Assembly (NCBI RefSeq): GCF_001425325.1 | Contig: NZ_LMEH01000001.1 | Coordinates: forward strand, 1,225,898 to 1,289,897 | Reading direction: 5' to 3' | DNA from: Leifsonia sp. Root1293 | GTDB taxonomy: Bacteria > Actinomycetota > Actinomycetes > Actinomycetales > Microbacteriaceae | DNA: 64,000 nt | Shown here: one piece after another, positions 18,165 to 26,120 of the stretch | Numbering within the stretch: position 1 is the stretch's first letter | How the letters are laid out: each line of letters starts with the position of its first letter | Program-made: the position numbers and the translations under genes | Notes under the pieces: model-generated | Told to the model about the DNA's origin: nothing | Databases searched by the model: none | The model's input: only the letters and a program-made list of their open reading frames with translations

Positions 18165-19967
18165 TTATGCCTCCTCGTCGAATGCCGGGCTGTGGTCACG
18201 TGCGTACTGCACGTAGTTGTTCGAGACGCCCTGCGGCACCATCGGCCACACCATGGAGTCCCGGCTCACGACGAAGTCGATGACGACCGGTCGGTCGTTG
18301 GTCTCGAGCGCGAGCTTGATCGCCGCATCCACTTCCTCCTCCTTCGTGACACGGATGCCGAGGGCACCGTACGCCTCGGCGAGCTTCACGAAGTCGGGAA
18401 CGCGGATGGTGTCGGCACCGGTGTTCAGGTCGGTGTTCGAGTAGCGACCCTCGTAGAACAGGGTCTGCCACTGGCGCACCATGCCGAGCGAGGAATTGTT
18501 GATGATCGCGACCTTGATCGGGATGTCGTTGATCGTGCAGGTCGCGAGCTCCTGGTTGGTCATCTGGAAGCATCCGTCACCGTCGATCGCCCAGACGTGG
18601 CGGTCGGGCTGGGCCACCTTGGCGCCCATGGCGGCGGGGACCGCGTAGCCCATCGTGCCGGCACCGCCGGAGTTCAACCAGGCGTTGGGGCGCTCGTACT
18701 TGATGAACTGCGCCGCCCACATCTGGTGCTGGCCGACACCGGCAGCGTAGACGCCCTCCGGTCCGGTGAGCTCGCCGATGCGGCTGATGACGTACTGAGG
18801 AGCGAGCGCGCCATCGGTGGTCGGCGCGTAGCCGAGCGGGAACTCCGTGCGGAGCCCGTCGAGGTACTCCCACCACTCCTTGATGTCGGCCGGAGCATCG
18901 CGCACGGCTTCGCTGTAGGCGGCGGTGAGATCCACGATCACGTCGCGGGCGTCGCCGACGATGGGGACGTCGGCCACGCGGATCTTCGAGATCTCGGCAG
19001 GGTCGACGTCGACGTGGACGACCTTGGCGTTCGGCGCGAACAACGACGCCTTGCCGGTGACGCGGTCGTCGAAGCGGGCGCCGAGCGAGATGAGGAGATC
19101 CGCCTCCTGCAACGCCAGCACCGCCGGGACGGTGCCGTGCATCCCCGGCATGCCGAGGTGCTGCGGGTGCGAGTCGGGGAACGCGCCGCGGGCCATGAGC
19201 GTCGTGACGACTGGGGCGCCGGTGGTCTCGGCGAGGGCGAGGAGCTCCTCGGATGCCTTCGACCTGATGACGCCGCCTCCGACGTACAGCACGGGCTTCT
19301 TGGCCTCGGCGAAGAGCTGCGCGGCGGCGTTGATCTGCTTGCCGTGCGCCTTCATGACCGGGCGGTAGCCGGGCAGGTCGATCTTGGGCGGCCAGATGAA
19401 CGGCACGGTCGCCTGCTGGGCGTCCTTCGTGATGTCGACGAGCACGGGGCCGGGTCGACCCGTCGTCGCGATGTGCATCGCAGCGGCGATCGTCGAGGGG
19501 ATGTCGGCTGCGTCGGTCACCAGGAAGGAGTGCTTCGTGATCGGCATCGTGATGCCCACGATGTCCGCCTCCTGGAAGGCATCCGTTCCCATGAGGGTCG
19601 AGAAGACCTGGCCGGTGATGGCCAGGACCGGTACCGAGTCCATGTGGGCGTCGGCGATGGCGGTGACGAGGTTCGTCGCTCCCGGGCCGGAAGTGGCGAT
19701 GCAGACGCCGAGCTTGTTGCTCGACGACGCGTAGCCCTCGGCCGCGTGACCGGCTCCCTGCTCGTGACGCACGAGGATGTGGCGGAGCTTGGTGGAGTCC
19801 ATCAACGGGTCGTAGACCGGGAGGATGGCTCCGCCGGGCAGGCCGAAGACATCGGTGATGCCGAGCAGCTCGAGAGAGCGCACGACGGCCTGGGCCCCGG
19901 TCAGCAGTTCAGGCCCCTTCTGAGAGGGGGCAGCGGGCGATGGCACGGGGAAGGTTTCCGTGGACAT
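18165..19967 (-). CDS. ilvB: Acetolactate synthase large (catalytic) subunit
   Basis: A 600-residue thiamine-diphosphate enzyme condensing pyruvate with pyruvate or 2-oxobutyrate. The cofactor-activating Glu is in [14 protein letters not shown], and the ThDP/Mg motif runs from [11 protein letters not shown] to AIINN. FAD-binding middle domain present. The N-terminal arm [16 protein letters not shown] is typical of actinobacterial AHAS. It is followed directly by ilvN and preceded by ilvD with a 45-bp gap. I see no attenuator-like leader between ilvD and ilvB. Confidence 0.97.
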   Translation of the reverse strand: MSTETFPVPSPAAPSQKGPELLTGAQAVVRSLELLGITDVFGLPGGAILPVYDPLMDSTKLRHILVRHEQGAGHAAEGYASSSNKLGVCIATSGPGATNLVTAIADAHMDSVPVLAITGQVFSTLMGTDAFQEADIVGITMPITKHSFLVTDAADIPSTIAAAMHIATTGRPGPVLVDITKDAQQATVPFIWPPKIDLPGYRPVMKAHGKQINAAAQLFAEAKKPVLYVGGGVIRSKASEELLALAETTGAPVVTTLMARGAFPDSHPQHLGMPGMHGTVPAVLALQEADLLISLGARFDDRVTGKASLFAPNAKVVHVDVDPAEISKIRVADVPIVGDARDVIVDLTAAYSEAVRDAPADIKEWWEYLDGLRTEFPLGYAPTTDGALAPQYVISRIGELTGPEGVYAAGVGQHQMWAAQFIKYERPNAWLNSGGAGTMGYAVPAAMGAKVAQPDRHVWAIDGDGCFQMTNQELATCTINDIPIKVAIINNSSLGMVRQWQTLFYEGRYSNTDLNTGADTIRVPDFVKLAEAYGALGIRVTKEEEVDAAIKLALETNDRPVVIDFVVSRDSMVWPMVPQGVSNNYVQYARDHSPAFDEEA

Positions 19968-20012
19968 GCGTGTGTGGTCCCTTGATTGCGTGTGGATGAT
20001 CTGGCGCGAGAC

Positions 20013-21707
20013 TCAGCCTGTGACGGCGCCGACAGCGGCGGAGTGCACGAGCTTGGAGTACTTCGCGAGGACGCCACGGGTGTAGCGCGGGGGAAGCGGA
20101 GCCCAGCCTTCACGGCGAGCAACCAGCTCAGCCTCGTCGACAAGTAGGTCGAGCGAACGAGCTGCGATATCGACCCTAATGAGATCACCATCGCGCACGA
20201 AGGCGATTGGACCTGCGTCCACCGCTTCGGGTGCTATGTGGCCGATGCACAGTCCGGTTGTGCCGCCTGAGAATCGACCGTCCGTCAAGAGTAGTACATC
20301 TTTTCCGAGCCCTGCGCCCTTGATGGCCGCGGTGATCGCGAGCATCTCGCGCATGCCCGGTCCGCCCTTCGGACCCTCGTAGCGGATGACGATGACGTCG
20401 CCGGCGGTGATCTCGCCGTTGGTGAGAGCGTCCATGGCTCCGCGCTCGCGTTCGAACACACGCGCGGGGCCTTCGAAAACGGAGGCGTCGAAGCCGGCGG
20501 TCTTGACGACGGCACCTTCCGGGGCGAACGTGCCCTTCAGGATCGTGATGCCTCCGGTGGCGTGGATCGGGTTGTCGAGGGTGCGGATGACCTCGCCGTC
20601 GAGCGGCATCGGGTTCAGCGCCTCGAGGTTCTCGGCCACGGTCCTGCCCGTGACCGTGAGGGCGTCCCCGTGGATGAGCCCGGCGTCGAGGAGGGCCTTC
20701 ATGAGCACGGGAATGCCGCCGTGGCGGTCGACGTCGTTCATGACGTACTTGCCGAACGGCTTCATGTCCGCCAGGTGCGGAACCTTGTCGCCGATGCGGT
20801 TGAAGTCGTCGAGGGTGAGTTCGACCTCCGCCTCGTGCGCGATGGCCAGCAGGTGCAGCACGACGTTCGTCGATCCGCCGAGGGCCATGGCGACGGTGAT
20901 GGCGTTCTCGAATGCCTTCTTCGTCATGATGTCGCGGGCGGTGATGCCGAGGCGCAGCATGTTGACGACGGCCTCGCCAGAGCGGTGCGCGAAGTAGTCG
21001 CGGCGACGGTCGGCCGAGGGCGGTGATGCCGAGCCCGGGAGGCTCATCCCGAGCGCTTCGGCGACGGATGCCATGGTGTTGGCCGTGTACATGCCGCCGC
21101 AGGCACCCTCGCCCGGCGCGATGGCGCACTCGATGCGCTTGAGGTCCTCTTCGCTCATGGTGCCGGCCTTGCAGGCACCGACGGCCTCGAAGGAGTCGAT
21201 GATGGTGACCTCCTTCTCGGTGCCGTCGCTGAGCTTGACCCAGCCCGGAGCGATGGAGCCGGCGTAGAGGAAGACCGAGGCGAGGTCCAGTCGGGCTGCG
21301 GCCATGAGCATGCCGGGCAGCGACTTGTCGCATCCGGCCAGCAGCACCGAACCGTCGAGGCGCTCGGCGTTCATGACGACCTCGACGCTGTCGGCGATGA
21401 CCTCGCGCGACACCAGCGAGAAGTGCATGCCCTCATGGCCCATCGAGATGCCGTCCGAGACGGAGATGGTGCCGAACTGCAGCGGATATCCGCCGCCGGA
21501 GTGCACGCCCTCCTTGGCGCCCTGGGCGAGTCTGTCGAGGCTCAGGTTGCACGGCGTGATCTCGTTCCACGAGCTCGCGATGCCGATCTGGGGCTTGTCC
21601 CAGTCCTCATCGCCCATGCCGACGGCCCGCAGCATGCCGCGGCTCGTTGTGGCCTCGATGCCATCGGTGACTACTCGCGAACGTGGTTTCAGATCGATCT
21701 CCGCCAT
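20013..21707 (-). CDS. ilvD: Dihydroxy-acid dehydratase
   Basis: 564 residues; dehydrates 2,3-dihydroxy-acids to 2-keto acids in valine/isoleucine synthesis, using an Fe-S cluster. Cluster cysteines occur in [10 protein letters not shown] and [12 protein letters not shown], and the C-terminal [20 protein letters not shown] is conserved. First gene of the ilvD-ilvB-ilvN-ilvC cluster. No Shine-Dalgarno precedes the ATG; a TAGACT box ends 7 nt before it, suggesting a leaderless transcript. Oddity: codons across about 20105-20315 (residues around 465-535) use GTA, CTA, AAA, ATA, AGG and CTT, rare elsewhere in the window, although the protein there is well conserved. Confidence 0.97.
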   Translation of the reverse strand: MAEIDLKPRSRVVTDGIEATTSRGMLRAVGMGDEDWDKPQIGIASSWNEITPCNLSLDRLAQGAKEGVHSGGGYPLQFGTISVSDGISMGHEGMHFSLVSREVIADSVEVVMNAERLDGSVLLAGCDKSLPGMLMAAARLDLASVFLYAGSIAPGWVKLSDGTEKEVTIIDSFEAVGACKAGTMSEEDLKRIECAIAPGEGACGGMYTANTMASVAEALGMSLPGSASPPSADRRRDYFAHRSGEAVVNMLRLGITARDIMTKKAFENAITVAMALGGSTNVVLHLLAIAHEAEVELTLDDFNRIGDKVPHLADMKPFGKYVMNDVDRHGGIPVLMKALLDAGLIHGDALTVTGRTVAENLEALNPMPLDGEVIRTLDNPIHATGGITILKGTFAPEGAVVKTAGFDASVFEGPARVFERERGAMDALTNGEITAGDVIVIRYEGPKGGPGMREMLAITAAIKGAGLGKDVLLLTDGRFSGGTTGLCIGHIAPEAVDAGPIAFVRDGDLIRVDIAARSLDLLVDEAELVARREGWAPLPPRYTRGVLAKYSKLVHSAAVGAVTG

Positions 21708-21714
21708 GGTCCAA

Positions 21715-21720
21715 AGTCTA
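21715..21720 (-). promoter_or_regulatory. Probable -10 box of a leaderless ilvD transcript
   Basis: TAGACT on the minus strand lies 7 nt before the ilvD ATG, the spacing expected when transcription starts at or next to the start codon. No clear -35 hexamer is present at the usual distance. Confidence 0.45.
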
Positions 21721-21833
21721 GGACCAGTCAACATACCCATTTCGCATACGACGGATGCCGCGGGCCTGCCTCCGCCCGTCGGACCGAGCCGGACGCGACC
21801 TTGCTCCCCCGAGCGCGGCCAGTCCCAGGACCG

Positions 21834-24059
21834 TCAGCCCCCGACGATCGGGTGGGATCCCGTGTTGGCGCGTTCGCGCTTCTGGGCCTCGAGGTGCCCG
21901 GCACGGAAGTCGGCCAGCAGGGCCAGCACCTCGGCGACCTCCTCGGGTCCGCGCACCCTGTGCCCGGCGGCCGAACGCCCCTGCCCGATCTTCATGCCGA
22001 GGTCGTCTGCGCCCAGGGCGACGAAGGCGTCCTCATCGGTGACGTCGTCACCGGCGTAGAAGACGCTCGTGGCTCCGGTGTGCTCGCGCAGCTTGGCGAT
22101 GGCGTCGCCCTTGTTCCCCGGACGCAGGGCGAACTCGATCACGTTCTTGCCCTCGCGCACGGTGAGGCCCGGCTCGGCCGCCCGCACCCTCGCCTTGGCG
22201 CTCCGCTGCATGGTCTGGCCGGCAGCGGGTGAGAGCTTGCGCGTGTGCAGGGCGAGGCCGGCCGGCTTGCGCTCGACCCAGGCGCCCTCGGTGGTGCCCG
22301 CGATGCGCTCGAGGATCAGGGTGACGCGCTCGAGCCTGTCGATCTCGCTCGAGAGCAGGTCGAGGGTCACGTCAGGCTGGTCCAGCTTCAGCTCGACCCC
22401 GTGCGAGCCCGTGAGGAGTACGTCGTCGGGCGGGTCGGCGACGTGCTGGAGGCTGACGAGAGCTCGTCCGGAGACGAAGGCCACCCGGGTGTCCTCGAGG
22501 CGGATGAGCCTCAGGACGGCGGCGCGTGCGCTGTCCAGGGCGCGCGCCTCCTCCGGCTGGTCGACATGAGGAGCCAGCGTGCCGTCGAAGTCCAGGGCGA
22601 TGAGGAGCTGGTCGGCAGCCGCCAGCTCGCGAAGCGCGTTGACGAGGGTCTCGGGAATGCCCCGCGGAACCGCCGCCCGGCCGGTGAGGGTGTCGAGGAA
22701 GGACTTCGACCAGTCGTTGACGGTGTTCTCGTGCACCCGCTTGCGCAGGGCGCGCATCCGCCTCGCCTGCTCGCGTTCCGGCATCTCGACGGCAGTGACG
22801 ATCGCGTCCTTGAGACCGGCGATGTCGTGAGGGTTGACGATGATCGCCTGGCGCAGCTCGTCTGAGGCCCCGGCGAACTCGCTCAGGACCATCGCCCCGC
22901 TGTTGTCGGTGCGGCAGGCCACGTACTCCTTGGCGACGAGGTTCATCCCATCTCGGAGAGCGGTGACCAGCATCACGTCTGCGGCGAGGTAGAGCGCCAC
23001 CATCTCCTCGCGCGGATATCCGTGGTGCAGGTAGGCGATGGCGCTGTGGCTGATGGTGGAGTACTCGCCGTTGAGGCGTCCGACCTGCAGTTCGATCTCG
23101 TCCCGGAGCGCCATGTAGGTCGCGACCCGCTCACGACTCGGGCTCGCGACCTGCACGAGGGTGACGTCCTCGACCTGGAGCCGGTTCTCGGCGAGCAGCT
23201 CGCCGTATGCCTTCAGCCTGTGGCCGATGCCCTTGGTGTAGTCGAGCCTGTCGACACCGAGCATGACGACCTTCGGGTCTCCGAGATCGTGCCGGATCTG
23301 GCGTGCGCGCTCCTGGACCTCTGGTCTGGCTGCGATCTCCTCGTAGCCGGCGACGTCGATCGAGATCGGGAAGGTTCGTGCGACGACGTGGCGCACCTCT
23401 CCGTCGTCGCCGATGACCTCGACGACGTTGCCGCGGGTCGTGAAGCCGAACAGCCGCCGCACGGCGCGCGTGAAGTTGCCGGCATCCGCCACGCGCTGGA
23501 ATCCGATGACGTCGGCGCCGAGGAGACCCTTGAGGATCTGCTTGCGCCAGGGCAGCTGAGAGAAGATGCCGTAGGGCGGGAACGGGATGTGGTCGAAGAA
23601 GCCGATGACGAGGTCGGGGCGGAGTTCGCGCAGCATCTGCGGAACGAGCTGGAGCTGGTAGTCCTGCACCCAGACGACGGCTTCGGTGGCGGCATAGCGC
23701 GCCGCGGCCTCGGCGAACCGCCGATTGACCAGCACGTAGGTCTCCCACCACTCGCGGTGATACTGCGGGGGTGCGATCACGTCGTGGTAGAGCGGCCAGA
23801 GGGTGTCGTTGGAGAAGCCCTCGTAGTACTGCTCGACCTCCGTGGCGCTGAGCGGAACGGCGATGATCTCGATGCCGTCGTTCTCGAAGGGCTCGAATTC
23901 GGTGTCGGCGACGCCTGCCCACCCGATCCACGCACCTTCGGCCGCGCGCATCACTGGCTCGAGAGCTGTGACGAGGCCGCCTGGCGACGACCGCCACCCC
24001 GAGGAGCCGTCGGGGTTCACGACGTGATCGACGGGCAGGCGATTGGACAGCACGACCAT
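21834..24059 (-). CDS. Fused trehalose-6-phosphate synthase / trehalose-6-phosphate phosphatase
   Basis: At least 741 residues. Residues about 1-460 are a GT20 synthase ([33 protein letters not shown], the UDP-glucose-binding [11 protein letters not shown]) making trehalose-6-phosphate from UDP-glucose and glucose-6-phosphate. Residues about 480-741 are a HAD-type phosphatase (nucleophile motif [10 protein letters not shown]; Mg-binding [12 protein letters not shown]) releasing trehalose, a stress protectant. OtsA and OtsB activities are thus fused in one chain. The start is uncertain: the ATG at 24059 has no ribosome-binding site and leaves the synthase short at its N-terminus. Homology suggests translation begins 10-18 codons upstream, where AAAAGGA precedes ATC codons but no ATG, GTG or TTG. 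Confidence 0.93.
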   Translation of the reverse strand: MVVLSNRLPVDHVVNPDGSSGWRSSPGGLVTALEPVMRAAEGAWIGWAGVADTEFEPFENDGIEIIAVPLSATEVEQYYEGFSNDTLWPLYHDVIAPPQYHREWWETYVLVNRRFAEAAARYAATEAVVWVQDYQLQLVPQMLRELRPDLVIGFFDHIPFPPYGIFSQLPWRKQILKGLLGADVIGFQRVADAGNFTRAVRRLFGFTTRGNVVEVIGDDGEVRHVVARTFPISIDVAGYEEIAARPEVQERARQIRHDLGDPKVVMLGVDRLDYTKGIGHRLKAYGELLAENRLQVEDVTLVQVASPSRERVATYMALRDEIELQVGRLNGEYSTISHSAIAYLHHGYPREEMVALYLAADVMLVTALRDGMNLVAKEYVACRTDNSGAMVLSEFAGASDELRQAIIVNPHDIAGLKDAIVTAVEMPEREQARRMRALRKRVHENTVNDWSKSFLDTLTGRAAVPRGIPETLVNALRELAAADQLLIALDFDGTLAPHVDQPEEARALDSARAAVLRLIRLEDTRVAFVSGRALVSLQHVADPPDDVLLTGSHGVELKLDQPDVTLDLLSSEIDRLERVTLILERIAGTTEGAWVERKPAGLALHTRKLSPAAGQTMQRSAKARVRAAEPGLTVREGKNVIEFALRPGNKGDAIAKLREHTGATSVFYAGDDVTDEDAFVALGADDLGMKIGQGRSAAGHRVRGPEEVAEVLALLADFRAGHLEAQKRERANTGSHPIVGG

Positions 24060-24186
24060 GGTGTAGGACTGGTCGCGGTTCGGGGTCTGAGTGGGCTGCG
24101 AGATGGCGACGATCCTTTTCCGACACCGGCCTTCGGCCAGCGCCTCCTTGCGTTCTCTCAGGCTAGCAGCGGGCGGGCGGCGCGCA

Positions 24187-24211
24187 CCCGGGGGTTGCGA
24201 TCACCCCCGGG
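24187..24211 (-). terminator. Hairpin at the end of the YhgE/Pip operon
   Basis: Perfect 9-bp stem CCCGGGGGT/ACCCCCGGG with a 7-nt loop that includes part of the yhgE-like stop codon. It lies between that gene and the otsAB start on the same strand, so it probably limits read-through. There is no strong U-run. Confidence 0.55.
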
Positions 24212-26120
24212 CCAGTGCAAAGCCCCACGAGCGGGCGCCGCGCCGCCTCGCCACCGCCACGAACGACCCGAGGAGAGCGAGCAGTCCGAGCGCCGCGAGA
24301 CCCGCGGCCGCTGCGGCGACGGATGCTCCCCCGACTCCGGCGATGATCTGCTGCATCCCCTGCACAGCCCAGGTGAGCGGCAGGTAGGGGGTGATGACCT
24401 GATACGGCACGGCGAGGATCTCGACGGGGTAGATCCCTCCGGCGGATGTGAGCTGCACGATGACGAGCAGGAGCGAGATGACGATGCCCACCCGGCCGAA
24501 CGCGACGGTCAGGAACTGATGGATGGCGGTGAAGGAGAGCGCCATGAGCATGGCAAACGACAGCGTCGCCGGGAGGGTCGTCCAGGTCACCCCGAGCACA
24601 GTGTGCAGGAGGGCGACGACGAGAGCGGCCTGCACGAGCGCCAGACCGGACGCTCTGGCCAGCGAACGCATGACGAGACGTCTCGTCGACGCCGTGCTCT
24701 GCAGGGCAGTCGCCGTGAGGGGACGGAGCAGCAGGAAGATCGCCAGCGCGCCGATCCAGAGCCCGACGGGGACGAACACCATGCCGATGACCTCGCCGAT
24801 CGTCTCGATCGGGTTGTCCCGATCGGTGCTGACCGTCACCGGCTGCGAGACCACGCTCGCGGCCTTGTCGGCATCGATGTCGCCGATCGCCGAGGCCTGG
24901 GTGGCCCCATCGCTGAGGCCGGTGGCCAGGGTGCCGGCACCGTCGGCGAGCTGGTGGGCGCCCGTCGCGCTGGAGGCTGTTCCCGTCGACAACGTCGACA
25001 GGCCGTCGGAGAGGGAGCCCACCCCGTTCGCGAGGTTGTCGGCGCCGTCCCGCAGAGCGGCGGACCCTCCCGAGAGCTGGCTCGCGCCGGTGGCGAGAGA
25101 CGCGATGCCCGACTGCAGGCCGTCGATCCCGCCGCCCGTCTGCTGCGCGAGGGTCTGACCTCCCGCTGCGAGAGCCTGAAGGCCGGCGTCGACGTTCGCG
25201 AGCTGCGACCGCAGCTCGTCTCCCCCGGGTCCGACCGGAAGGGCGGCGGAGACAGCGGCGTTCAGCTGGGTGAAGCCGGCGGCCGTCGCGCCGACGTTGT
25301 CGACGTACGAGCTGACGCCACTCGTGATCCCGTCGAGTCCGCCTGCCTGGTTGTTCAGCTCCCCGATGCCGCCGGCGAGCGAATCGACTCCGGACGTGTA
25401 GTCGGAGACTCCGCTCGAGAACTGCTGGGCGCCGGATGCCGCATCCGCCGCCCCGGTCGCAGCAGAGGATGCTCCCGATGCGAGCTGGTCCAGGCCACCG
25501 GCCAGGCTGGCGACCCCGTCGGACACCTTGGTCGCTCCATCGGCCGCAGACGACAGCGAGCCGCCCATGCCCGCCAGGTTGGCATAGAAGCCCTTGAGGT
25601 ACTGCTCGGTGATGGCTCGGCCGAACGCGTCGGTCATGGCCCCGCCGACGGACTGGGCGGCTGAGCCGGCCAGATAGGAGTGGGCGTCGTCGGTGCGGAT
25701 GTTGAGGTCGGCCTGCTTCGGATCGCTTCCCGAGATGGAGTTGATGGAGGCGGAGAAGTCCTTCGGAATGGTGAGGACGGCGTAGGCCGTGCCAGCTTCG
25801 AGGGCCTCCGCCGCCTCATCGGTGTTGGAGAGCTGCCAGTCGAATCCGGCCTCGTCGGGGTCGGTCAACTGCGTCACCAGCAGTCGGCCGGCGAGGATCT
25901 GCGTCTCCGTGCCGTCTGCAGCCGTCGCTGTGACCATCTCGTCGTTGTTCACGATGAGGGCTGGAACCGTGTCGAGGCGGTCATCGGCGCTGGCGAGCCC
26001 GCCGGTGACCAGGCCCGCGACAGCGAGGGGTACGACGAGCACGCCGACGATGACGGCTCCGAGGCGCCACCGGCGCTGGCTGTGGGTGCGTCCGAAGAGG
26101 CTGTCGAGTCGCGCGCTCAT
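24201..26120 (-). CDS. YhgE/Pip family membrane protein
   Basis: 639 residues. A signal-anchor helix (residues 20-45) and an N-terminal YhgE/Pip domain with VPALIVNNDEMVTA are followed by a roughly 250-residue extracellular region rich in Gly, Ala and Ser. That region has irregular repeats of the type L-A-x-G-A-x-x-L-x-x-G, predicted helical. The C-terminal ABC-2-type membrane domain has about five helices. Relatives include the phage-infection protein Pip of Lactococcus, YhgE and parts of type VII-like systems. Its start overlaps the MMPL stop by 4 bp (ATGA). Probably partners the RND permease; the substrate is unknown. Confidence 0.9.
   Translation of the reverse strand: MSARLDSLFGRTHSQRRWRLGAVIVGVLVVPLAVAGLVTGGLASADDRLDTVPALIVNNDEMVTATAADGTETQILAGRLLVTQLTDPDEAGFDWQLSNTDEAAEALEAGTAYAVLTIPKDFSASINSISGSDPKQADLNIRTDDAHSYLAGSAAQSVGGAMTDAFGRAITEQYLKGFYANLAGMGGSLSSAADGATKVSDGVASLAGGLDQLASGASSAATGAADAASGAQQFSSGVSDYTSGVDSLAGGIGELNNQAGGLDGITSGVSSYVDNVGATAAGFTQLNAAVSAALPVGPGGDELRSQLANVDAGLQALAAGGQTLAQQTGGGIDGLQSGIASLATGASQLSGGSAALRDGADNLANGVGSLSDGLSTLSTGTASSATGAHQLADGAGTLATGLSDGATQASAIGDIDADKAASVVSQPVTVSTDRDNPIETIGEVIGMVFVPVGLWIGALAIFLLLRPLTATALQSTASTRRLVMRSLARASGLALVQAALVVALLHTVLGVTWTTLPATLSFAMLMALSFTAIHQFLTVAFGRVGIVISLLLVIVQLTSAGGIYPVEILAVPYQVITPYLPLTWAVQGMQQIIAGVGGASVAAAAAGLAALGLLALLGSFVAVARRRGARSWGFALARG

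Noticed and set aside
21834-24059. Separate otsA and otsB genes with a frameshift or stop between
   Set aside because: The frame is continuous through the linker (about residues 460-480); it is a genuine fusion.
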